Source: a virus. Taken from it: a stretch of 61,719 nucleotides of DNA. The position numbers and the translations under genes are program-made. Where the stretch lies: positions 1 to 61,719 of IMG/VR virus record IMGVR_UViG_3300045999_005102. One strand, written 5' to 3'. This document shows, in pieces, positions 48,304 through 56,116 of this stretch. Within the stretch, counting starts at the first letter, position 1. Every line of letters starts with the position of its first letter. Under the pieces are notes generated by a model that worked only from the letters and a program-made list of their open reading frames with translations, did not search any database and was not told the DNA's origin.

Positions 48304-48552
48304 ATGGAAATTCAAACACGCAAGGAAATCATCGCCGCAGCCTTCGGGGCTCGACAGCAGGAGGTGATGCACTACCAGATCAACATCGACAACTACACAT
48401 TGGCTCTAGCGGAAATCCGCAAGTTGCCTGACGCAGAGCAGAGCGAGTTGCAGTCTTTTGCTGACCAGTTGCGCGGCCTGCTGGCTTCGGAAAAGCTGGA
48501 GCAGAAAAAAGCCAAGATTATGTTGAAAGTGGTCAAGCAGCAGTTGGAGTAA
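48304..48552 (+). CDS. Small helical protein, possible fibre chaperone
   Basis: An 82-residue, charged, helical protein (NYTLALAEIRKLPDAEQSELQSFADQLRGLL...). Helical microproteins after fibre genes often help fibre folding or assembly; no family recognised. Three bases separate it from the next gene. Confidence 0.6.
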   Translation: MEIQTRKEIIAAAFGARQQEVMHYQINIDNYTLALAEIRKLPDAEQSELQSFADQLRGLLASEKLEQKKAKIMLKVVKQQLE

Positions 48553-48555
48553 AGC

Positions 48556-49104
48556 ATGTTTGCACTCATCGAGAACGACGCTGTGTCTCAGTATCCGTAC
48601 ACGGTTACGGACTTGCGCCTCGCCAATCCTGGCACCAGTTTTCCAAACACTCCTAGTGACGAAACGCTGGCTGACTTCGGGTTGTATCGCGTGGCACAGG
48701 TGGCCGTGCCGCAGGTTCAATCTGGGCAGGTGGCAGTCGAAGGCACGCCAGTGCTGGTGAGTGGGCAGTGGACGCAAGTGTGGACCTTGCGAGACAAGAC
48801 GCCCGGCGAGTTGGCCGCTGAAATGCAGGCTCTGAAAGCCGGCATCGTGCAAGCCACTCAAGACCGCCTGGACGCCTTCGCCCGCGAGCGTAGCTACGAC
48901 GACATCAAGAGCGCCAGCGACTACGCCGGATGCTCGGTGCCGCGCTTTGCGACTGAAGGGACGTACTGCCGGGACGCCAGGGCCGAAACCTGGGACGTGC
49001 TCTACACCATGCTGGCCGAGGTGCAGGCCGGCACGCGGCCTATGCCCAGCGGCTTTGCCGACATCGAGCCGGAACTTCCCGCGCTGGTGTGGCCCACCGT
49101 ATGA
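48556..49104 (+). CDS. Putative tail fibre assembly protein (DUF4376-like)
   Basis: A 182-residue protein: MFALIENDAVSQYPYTVTDLRLANP...FPNTPSDETLADFGLYRV, then a helical segment AEMQALKAGIVQATQDRLDAFARERSYDDIKSASDYAGCSVPRFATEG as in DUF4376-type tail fibre assembly proteins. It follows fibre and propeller genes and probably assists their assembly. Confidence 0.75.
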   Translation: MFALIENDAVSQYPYTVTDLRLANPGTSFPNTPSDETLADFGLYRVAQVAVPQVQSGQVAVEGTPVLVSGQWTQVWTLRDKTPGELAAEMQALKAGIVQATQDRLDAFARERSYDDIKSASDYAGCSVPRFATEGTYCRDARAETWDVLYTMLAEVQAGTRPMPSGFADIEPELPALVWPTV

Positions 49105-49133
49105 TTCGTTGTGACCTGTAGTTGAGGTGCGGT

Positions 49134-49373
49134 ATGAACGAGGAACAGATCGAAGCGATGTTGGAGCGAGCGGCCAAAAAGGGGGCGCGTGAGGCTCTGG
49201 AATCCATTGGCCTGCACGACGACTGCGCGGTCCATGACGTAACCGAACTTCGTGGCCTGCTGGACGCATGGCGTAGTGCCAAACGGACAATCTGGAAGAC
49301 GATCATGCAGGCGTTCACGATGGCCGCGTTGGGCGCCCTGGCGGCGGGCGCGTTCATTCATCTGAAAAAGTGA
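49134..49373 (+). CDS. DUF6127-like membrane protein
   Basis: A 79-residue protein from ATG 49134. A charged head (EEQIEAMLERAAKKGAREALESIGLHD) leads through ELRGLLDAWRSAKRTIWKT to one C-terminal transmembrane helix (AFTMAALGALAAGAFIHL). This layout matches the DUF6127 family found in late phage regions, sometimes called holin-like. Function unproven. Confidence 0.7.
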   Translation: MNEEQIEAMLERAAKKGAREALESIGLHDDCAVHDVTELRGLLDAWRSAKRTIWKTIMQAFTMAALGALAAGAFIHLKK

Positions 49374-49399
49374 CGCGGCTGCAGCGTTGAGGCGTACTC

Positions 49400-51358
49400 A
49401 TGGCGGGCTACAAACTCCAGACATTCTCAGGAATCCGGCCGCGGTTGCCTGATTCCCGGCTGTCCGAGGGTGAAGCCTCGCTGGCCGAGAACTGTGACTT
49501 CGCTTACGGCGAACTGCGCAACACCAAGGGCGGGTTCTTGCTGCAGAGCCTGCAAAACGACGCCGGCTCGATCTACACCGAGGATGGCCTGTCGTTCTAC
49601 ACCTGGACGGGCGACGTCGATGCCGTGCGCTCGCCGCTGGCGAATGACAAGTTCAGCCGGATGTACTACACCGGCGACGGTGGCATGAAGGTGGCCAGCC
49701 GGCTTGGCACGCGCATCAACGGCGGCCCCCCGGGTTCGTCCTACGTCGTGGGGGTGCCGCGCCCAGGTACGGCCCCTGCGCTGTCCGTGTCGCAACTGGC
49801 ACTGACTACGGCCACGATGACCTTCACTCACCAGTTCCACTGGGAGTACGGTGGGGTCAAGTACCAAGAGCAGAACGTCACCCCCAACAGCGCGTCCTAC
49901 GGCGACAGCGTGACGCTGACCTTCTCCGACCCCCCGGCGCGGGCCGCGGACACGCCTGAAGCCGCCTATCCGGTGTACCGCGTCACGGCCAAAACCACGC
50001 AGACGCAGGTTCAGGTGTTCGACGTCTACACCGCCAACTCGTCGCTTGTTGCCGCCAATCAGGCCTATGTGGCCACGATAGGAGACACCGGGCAAGGCGC
50101 TGGCTACACCGTCAAGATCTCAGCCAACCAAGTCGAAGCGACTAAGGAGACGCGGGCCTACGTCTACACCTACGTCAACTCCTACGGCGAGGAAGGGCCG
50201 CCCAGCGACCCGGGAGTGATTACGCTGACCCCAGCGCAGACCGTCCAGGTGTCGGTGCAACGCGACTCGGTCGCACTCAACTACGCCCCGATCACCGAGA
50301 TCCGGGTGTACCGCACGCCCACGGGTTCTTCGATCGCTCAGTATTTCTACGTCGGCACCATCGTGACCGCGGGGGGGTCTGGCGTCTTCACGTTCGCCGA
50401 CAACGTGCGCGGGGAACAGTTGAACGAGCCGTTGTCGTCGTTCAACTACTACCCCCCTGACCCCGCCCTTCAGGGCCTGATGAGCCTGCCCAACGGCATC
50501 CTCGCAGCCTGGAAGGGCAACGAGTTGCACTTCAGCGAGGCCTACAAGCCCTGGGCGTGGCCACCTGGGTACGTCAAGACGCTGCCCAACGGAATCGTTG
50601 GTGGCATCGTCTACGGCGCCGGGGCGCTGGTCACGACCCGGGCCCAGCCCTACCTCGTCTCCGGGGTGTCGCCGGACTCGATGACAACCAGCAAGATCAA
50701 CGTCGATCAGGCCGGTGTCTCCAAGCGGTCGATTGCGGTGGTGGACGGGTCCGTGATCTACGCCAGCCACGACGGGCTGGTGGTGGTCTCAGGCGGCAGC
50801 GCCAGCCTCGCTCAGGGGCAAAAGTTCTTCACCCGCGACGTCTGGCGCCAGCGGTACGCTGCGGGCCTGTCTTCGATGCACTTCAGTTCTTGGGACGGCC
50901 GGCTGGTGGCGTTCTCGTCGGCGGGCACGTTTCGGCCGTTCATGATCCGGCTGGACGAGGCTGATGGCACGATGACAGAACTGCCGTCGTTTGTAGCCAA
51001 GTGCGCGTTCGTGAGCCAGTTGTCCGACCAGATGTACTACGCTCACGACAGCAAGATCTATCAGTTCAACGGCGGCAATGACCTGCAGACGACATGGGCC
51101 TCACGCGAGATCGTGATTCCCAGGCCGTGCAACTTCGGTATTGCGCAGACGCTGGTGGAAGGATCGTGGACCGTCGAGTTCTGGTCTTGGGGTGGCACCT
51201 GGGTCAAGCGTCACACCGAGACGCTGACCACCGGACAGCGCACATTCAGATTGCCATCAGGCTACGAGTCCGACCGCTACCAGATCAAGATCACCGGCCA
51301 AGGGCGCTTCCGTGAGTTGCGCGTGGCGCAGTCAGCGCGAGAACTCGCAACCATATGA
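49400..51358 (+). CDS. Large structural tail protein
   Basis: A 652-residue protein beginning GYKLQTFSGIRPRLPDSRLSEGEASLAENCDFAYGELRNTKGGF, a start shared by large podovirus tail-associated proteins. The middle has fibronectin-like strands (TRAYVYTYVNSYGEEGPPSDPG), and later repeats such as VSKRSIAVVDGSVIYASHDGLVVVSGG look propeller-like. Probably part of the tail tube or hub. Stop overlaps the next ATG. Confidence 0.68.
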   Translation: MAGYKLQTFSGIRPRLPDSRLSEGEASLAENCDFAYGELRNTKGGFLLQSLQNDAGSIYTEDGLSFYTWTGDVDAVRSPLANDKFSRMYYTGDGGMKVASRLGTRINGGPPGSSYVVGVPRPGTAPALSVSQLALTTATMTFTHQFHWEYGGVKYQEQNVTPNSASYGDSVTLTFSDPPARAADTPEAAYPVYRVTAKTTQTQVQVFDVYTANSSLVAANQAYVATIGDTGQGAGYTVKISANQVEATKETRAYVYTYVNSYGEEGPPSDPGVITLTPAQTVQVSVQRDSVALNYAPITEIRVYRTPTGSSIAQYFYVGTIVTAGGSGVFTFADNVRGEQLNEPLSSFNYYPPDPALQGLMSLPNGILAAWKGNELHFSEAYKPWAWPPGYVKTLPNGIVGGIVYGAGALVTTRAQPYLVSGVSPDSMTTSKINVDQAGVSKRSIAVVDGSVIYASHDGLVVVSGGSASLAQGQKFFTRDVWRQRYAAGLSSMHFSSWDGRLVAFSSAGTFRPFMIRLDEADGTMTELPSFVAKCAFVSQLSDQMYYAHDSKIYQFNGGNDLQTTWASREIVIPRPCNFGIAQTLVEGSWTVEFWSWGGTWVKRHTETLTTGQRTFRLPSGYESDRYQIKITGQGRFRELRVAQSARELATI

Positions 51359-53313
51359 CCCAGTCCGTGCTGGGCGCATTTGCGCAGTTGAACAAGGGCG
51401 TGCCTGGGGTGCCTTTGCACTCGCTGGACGCCATCGCCGACGAGAACACACGGCAGGTTCTGCGCTCCATCGTTGACGGCTGGCATGTGCGCAACGGCTC
51501 GTCGGGGACCGGCGATCAGCGGTTCGTCACAGCGTCAGAACTGGGCAGCATCGAAGGCTCGATCAACGGCATCCGACGCACTCTCAACGCAGTCCAGAGC
51601 GAGACCAAGGACGCCATCAAGCCGGGGGACATCAGCAGGATCATCTACGACCTGCAGGTCTCCATCATGGAGTCCGCGCTGTTTAAGAAGTTGGGCGAGC
51701 GGATTGACTTGATCGACCTGGACTTGGTCGAGGAGCAGCAAGAGCGCATCGCGCAGGCGCAGGGGCTCGCCAACCAGATCCAGGGGGTGGCCAACAACCT
51801 TGCAGCTACCTCCAACGCCCTCGCTGCCGAGGCGGCCACGCGGCTCGGGTTCGACAACGTGCAGGGCTCCAAGATCGCGTCCCTGGAAACCACGACAGCC
51901 AATCAGGCAACTCAGATCTCCGGGCTGACGACCCGCGTAGGCGGCGCCGAGTCCACGATCATCAACCTGCAGACCACCACGGCCACGCAGGCACAGTCGC
52001 TGACCACCCTGACGACCAGGACCGCGAATTCGGAGTCGAACATCGTCAGCCTGCAGCAGACCACTGCGACACAGGCCACGCAACTCAACACCCTCAGCAC
52101 GCGGGCCGAATCCTCAGAGTCCAACATCACCAGCCTGCAGCAGACCAGCGCCACCCAGGCGCAGTCGCTGACGACCTTGACCACGCGGGTAGGAACCGCC
52201 GAGTCCAGCATCACGGCGCTGAACACGACGACGGCCACGCAGGCTACGCAACTCAACAGCCTGACGACGCGGACGACGACCGCAGAGTCAAACATCAGCA
52301 CGCTCAACACGACCACGGCGAACCAAGCCAATTCTCTGACCAGCCTGACCACAAGGGTCGCCAATTCAGAGGCGGCCATCACCTCGGAGCAGACGACGCG
52401 GGCCAACGCCGACAACGCGATTACGAGCAACGTCAACACTCAGGTGTCCAGGATCGACACCAACGTGGCGGCGATCCAGACGCAGACCACCACGCTGTCG
52501 AACAACTTTGCGTCTCTGAGCAGCCAGATCACGACCATCCAGGCCTCGATCGGCGCCAACAGCGTTGCCATCCAGCAAGAGGCCCAGGCCAGGGCGAACA
52601 AGGACGGGCTGCTCGACGCTCAGTACACGGTCAAGATCGACAACAACGGCTATGTGTCCGGGTTCGGACTGGCGAGCACGTCCAACAACTCGACGCCGTT
52701 CTCGGAGTTCATCTTCCGAGCCGATCGCTTCTCGATCGCCAGTCCGTCGGGGCCGTCCATCGCCCCGGCGATCCCCTTCATCGTCCTGACGACACCGCAA
52801 AGCGTCAACGGGCAAACACGTCCTGCTGGCGTCTACATCAAAGACGCCTTCCTGGGCAACGGCGTCATCGACAACGCCAAGATCGGCGACGCGGCGATCG
52901 ACACGCTGCAGTTGGCCGGTGAGGCGGTGACCATCCCGGTCTATGCGGAAGGATTCCTGTCTACCACCGTCACCTCGTCATGGAGCGCGGACATTGCATC
53001 TGCGTCTTTCACGGTGAATGGGCTTTCATCTTTCGGTCTTGCTCGTGTCGCGGTGACGGCTGCGCTGCAAGCCTACCCAACGGACGCTTCGGCGGCCAAT
53101 CTGGAGTTCGGCATCTTCGCCAGCGGGACTCTGAACACATCATCTACCTCGACAATCTCAGACTTCGGGATCTCGGTCACAACCATGGGTAGCTTCATGG
53201 TTCCCAACGGAACCCACACGGTCAGTCTGCGGGTCAGAATCGCTGATGGCGGCGCCTCAACCAAGGGGGCCAGCATGCTGGCTAGGTTCATCTCACTCAC
53301 GGCAAAACGATGA
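51355..53313 (+). CDS. J-like tail tip protein with DUF1983 domain
   Basis: A 652-residue protein. After a helical head (IEGSINGIRRTLNAVQSE), six 28-residue repeats (variants of TATQAQSLTTLTTR) run from about 180 to 350, four heptads each, a clear trimeric coiled coil. Then a DUF1983-type C-terminal part of phage host-specificity protein J: VKIDNNGYVSGFGLAST...FIFRADRFSI. This module usually belongs to siphovirus tips, so its use in a podovirus-like genome is a mosaic feature. Confidence 0.8.
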   Translation: MTQSVLGAFAQLNKGVPGVPLHSLDAIADENTRQVLRSIVDGWHVRNGSSGTGDQRFVTASELGSIEGSINGIRRTLNAVQSETKDAIKPGDISRIIYDLQVSIMESALFKKLGERIDLIDLDLVEEQQERIAQAQGLANQIQGVANNLAATSNALAAEAATRLGFDNVQGSKIASLETTTANQATQISGLTTRVGGAESTIINLQTTTATQAQSLTTLTTRTANSESNIVSLQQTTATQATQLNTLSTRAESSESNITSLQQTSATQAQSLTTLTTRVGTAESSITALNTTTATQATQLNSLTTRTTTAESNISTLNTTTANQANSLTSLTTRVANSEAAITSEQTTRANADNAITSNVNTQVSRIDTNVAAIQTQTTTLSNNFASLSSQITTIQASIGANSVAIQQEAQARANKDGLLDAQYTVKIDNNGYVSGFGLASTSNNSTPFSEFIFRADRFSIASPSGPSIAPAIPFIVLTTPQSVNGQTRPAGVYIKDAFLGNGVIDNAKIGDAAIDTLQLAGEAVTIPVYAEGFLSTTVTSSWSADIASASFTVNGLSSFGLARVAVTAALQAYPTDASAANLEFGIFASGTLNTSSTSTISDFGISVTTMGSFMVPNGTHTVSLRVRIADGGASTKGASMLARFISLTAKR

Positions 53314-53654
53314 AGACCTACGCTCGACTCGATGAAGGCGGTTACGTCACCGCCATCTTCAGTGCCGTTGAGGCACCTGATGGCGCGGTTGAATACCCCG
53401 AGTCCGCGCCGCGCCTGAGTTTCCAGCGCATCCAACTGGTCGATGGTGAGTTCGTCCAGACCAGCGAAAGTTGGGCGCCGGACCCGGCCTATGACCTGCA
53501 GCGCGTGCGCGCCTACCCCAGCCTGGGCGACCAAATGGACATGATCTGGCACGCGATGGACGACAACGTGATCCCTCGGGTCGAGCCGTTCTACAGCCAG
53601 ATCAAGGCGGTCAAGGAGGCGCACCCCAAGCCCGGTGCGCCGGGGTCGAATTGA
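53310..53654 (+). CDS. Hypothetical tail-module protein
   Basis: A 114-residue protein (MKTYARLDEGGYVTAIF...) whose first part reads as a small beta domain and whose end (YPSLGDQMDMIWHAMDDNVIP...) matches the widespread phage pattern YPSIGDQLDALWH seen at the C-terminus of tail assembly chaperone-like proteins. It is coupled to the J-like gene. Confidence 0.68.
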   Translation: MKTYARLDEGGYVTAIFSAVEAPDGAVEYPESAPRLSFQRIQLVDGEFVQTSESWAPDPAYDLQRVRAYPSLGDQMDMIWHAMDDNVIPRVEPFYSQIKAVKEAHPKPGAPGSN

Positions 53655-53676
53655 CCTCGCACCGGCAGAATTGGTC

Positions 53677-54162
53677 ATGCTCGCCAATTCCGCGTCCACC
53701 GTCTGCGTGCGCCCAGCCGAGCCGGACGACCTGCCGGCGCTGATGCGCATGGCCGAGCAATTCCACACCGCCTCGCCCTGCGCGGCCTACATCCCGTTTT
53801 GCCCGGCCTCGATGGCCGACACGTTCCACCGGCTGGCAGTGGGCGAGACGTCATGCCTGCTGGTGGGCGACGTCGGCGGGGAAGTGCTGGGCATGATCGC
53901 CGGGGTCGCATCGCCGCACTATGTCAACGCGGCGCACACGACCACGCACGAACTGTTCTGGTGGGTGGACCCTGCCGCACGTCACACACGCACGGCGTTG
54001 CGCCTGCTGCAGGCCTTTGAGGACTGGGCCAAGGCGATCGGATCGAGCACCCTTTTCATGGCCAGCACCGCCACCATGACGCCTGACAAGCTGGCGCGCT
54101 TCTACGAGCGCAAGGGCTACGGCGCAGTGGACGTGAACTACGCCAAGAACCTGGAGAACTGA
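53677..54162 (+). CDS. GNAT family acetyltransferase
   Basis: A 161-residue N-acetyltransferase from ATG 53677 (an in-frame start at 53635 overlaps the previous gene). VRPAEPDDLPALMRMAEQF is the standard GNAT head, VGDVGGEVLGMIAG the core strands, and the ELFWWVDPAARHTRTALRLLQAFEDWAKAIG segment contains the acetyl-CoA loop, followed by FYERKGYGAVDVNY. Such genes sit in many phage tail modules; the substrate is unknown. Confidence 0.82.
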   Translation: MLANSASTVCVRPAEPDDLPALMRMAEQFHTASPCAAYIPFCPASMADTFHRLAVGETSCLLVGDVGGEVLGMIAGVASPHYVNAAHTTTHELFWWVDPAARHTRTALRLLQAFEDWAKAIGSSTLFMASTATMTPDKLARFYERKGYGAVDVNYAKNLEN

Positions 54163-54164
54163 AC

Positions 54165-54866
54165 ATGGCTATCGGCACTGCAGCGGCCATCATCGGCTCG
54201 GCCGTCATCGGGGGGGTCGCTTCCAACAGCGCATCGAGAAGGGCCGCCCGTGCCCAGCAGGGCGCCTCCGACGCCGCGGCTCAACAGGCCGAGATTGCGC
54301 GAGAGCAGTGGGACACCTACAAGGAAACCTACCAGCCGCTGGAGCGGCGACTGGTGGCCGATGCGCAGCAGTTCGACTCGCCCGAGCGGTACGCCGAAGC
54401 GGCTGGCGAAGCGGCGGCCGACGTCAACAGCCAGTTCGGCCTTGCCCGCGAGCGCCTGAGCCGGCAGCCGGGCTTCGATCCCTCGTCGGCTGCAGCCCAG
54501 TCCAGCATGGTCGGGTTGGAGTTGTCTCAAGCAGCGGCGGGCGCCACCAGCCAGAACACGGCCCGGCGCAACATCCGCGACACGGCCTGGGCGCGCAAGG
54601 TGGACGCGATGAGCCTGGGCAAAGGTCTGCCCGCGCAGGCCTCGTCGATGCTGAATTCGTCGGCGAACACGATGGGTAACATCGCGGCCAACCAGTACAG
54701 TCTGGCCGACTCGCAGGCGCGCAACGCCGGCCGAGTGGCGGATCGGATCTTTTCCACGCCGACGGTGAGCAACTGGTTGGGGAACGTAGGCACCTCAGTC
54801 AAGTACGGCACGGACATCGGCTCGCAGCAGACCAACATGCTGCAGCAGCAAGAGTTCGGGATGTAG
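54165..54866 (+). CDS. Putative internal virion (ejection) protein A
   Basis: A 233-residue protein. A hydrophobic N-terminus (GTAAAIIGSAVIGGVASNSA) is followed by long Ala/Gln-rich helices, the outline of small ejection proteins such as T7 gp14 or P22-like pilot proteins. It precedes two more helical proteins. Probably part of the DNA ejection machine; inferred from order and composition. Confidence 0.66.
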   Translation: MAIGTAAAIIGSAVIGGVASNSASRRAARAQQGASDAAAQQAEIAREQWDTYKETYQPLERRLVADAQQFDSPERYAEAAGEAAADVNSQFGLARERLSRQPGFDPSSAAAQSSMVGLELSQAAAGATSQNTARRNIRDTAWARKVDAMSLGKGLPAQASSMLNSSANTMGNIAANQYSLADSQARNAGRVADRIFSTPTVSNWLGNVGTSVKYGTDIGSQQTNMLQQQEFGM

Positions 54867-54874
54867 GAGATACC

Positions 54875-56113
54875 ATGAGCCTCGCAATGGGCCTGTCGGC
54901 CCTCGATGAATACTTCCGCGAAGGCGACCGCCGAGAACTGCGCGACCGCGACCGCAAACGGTTTGGCTGGGAGTCGCAACGCTCCGATGCTGAGATGTCG
55001 GTGCTGGGCGACAAGACCGAGGCCGACCGCCTGAGCTACCGCGATCGGGTAGGGGAGTCCGGTGCGCGCATCGCCACCCGACCGCAGCGCACGGCCAACG
55101 AGATTGTTCGCCTGGGCCAGGAAGGCTACAGCCTGGAGCGCGCCGGGGCGCGTCAGCCCAGGGTCGAGGACACCACCGACGCCAAGGTCGATTACTCCCT
55201 GGCCGACGCCAAGTTCGGACTTACCCAGCAGCCGACCGTGCAGGACACCCAGCGCAACACCAACGAAGTCGGCCTGCAGAACTCGGCCAACGCGCTGCAG
55301 AACAACCCGGCTCGTCTGGAGACCGCGACCAACCAGACCATGGTGGGGCTGAACCAGTCGCGTGAGGATCTTTCCACGCAACCGGTCAAGATCGCCACCC
55401 AAGCGGCGCAGGGCGTCATCAGTCAGGCCCAGGCTCAAGGCCAGTTGGTCTCGGGCCTGTACGACACCCTGCAGTCTGGCAACCCGGACATGGTGCGCAA
55501 CTACATCCAGGGTTCAATCAACACCGGCCTGTTCCCGTCGCTCAAGGGCAAGACGGTGGCCGAGGTCGGCTCAATGAAGGATGCCAAAGGCCAGCCCCTA
55601 CTGGTGGCCAAGGGCGCAGACGGCGCGGTGCTGTTCCAGATGCCGCTGGCCGACATGCAGCGCGTGCGTGACTCGATGGACAAGGGTCAAGTGTTCAACG
55701 TGAACGACGGCAACAGCCTTGTGCAGGTCAAGGGCGGCAAGGCCACGCCGCTCTACACGGCGCCTACCTCACCGGGCAAGGCGGTTGAGCGCGAAGGCAA
55801 GAAGCCGGCCGAGGTGCAGCTTGCAGAATGGCTCATCAAGAGCAGGGTCGCGCCCAACGAGGCAGAGGCATGGAGGCTTGTGCGCTCGTCAAAGGAAAAG
55901 AGCAGATCTGCATTCGTCCAAGAGTACGTGCTGAAAACTGCAGGAATTGTGGACCCATCCAAGGCCGCGACTGACGCCGGAAAGATGTGGGACAGCCAGA
56001 ACCAACCGCAAGGCGGGGGGCCAGCCGCTGGTGGTCCGCGTGCAACGCCTGCCGCGCCCGCAGCCCAACCCGGCATGGACCCGGCCCTCAAGAAGTTGCT
56101 CGGCATCCCCTGA
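54875..56113 (+). CDS. Putative internal virion (ejection) protein B
   Basis: A 412-residue helical protein rich in Ala, Gln, Asn and Arg (LGDKTEADRLSYRDRVGESGARIATRPQR...), with a Gly/Pro/Ala tail. Context between ejection protein A and the 1392-aa polyvalent protein suggests the middle member of an ejection set. No catalytic motifs seen. Confidence 0.66.
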   Translation: MSLAMGLSALDEYFREGDRRELRDRDRKRFGWESQRSDAEMSVLGDKTEADRLSYRDRVGESGARIATRPQRTANEIVRLGQEGYSLERAGARQPRVEDTTDAKVDYSLADAKFGLTQQPTVQDTQRNTNEVGLQNSANALQNNPARLETATNQTMVGLNQSREDLSTQPVKIATQAAQGVISQAQAQGQLVSGLYDTLQSGNPDMVRNYIQGSINTGLFPSLKGKTVAEVGSMKDAKGQPLLVAKGADGAVLFQMPLADMQRVRDSMDKGQVFNVNDGNSLVQVKGGKATPLYTAPTSPGKAVEREGKKPAEVQLAEWLIKSRVAPNEAEAWRLVRSSKEKSRSAFVQEYVLKTAGIVDPSKAATDAGKMWDSQNQPQGGGPAAGGPRATPAAPAAQPGMDPALKKLLGIP

Positions 56114-56116
56114 GTC

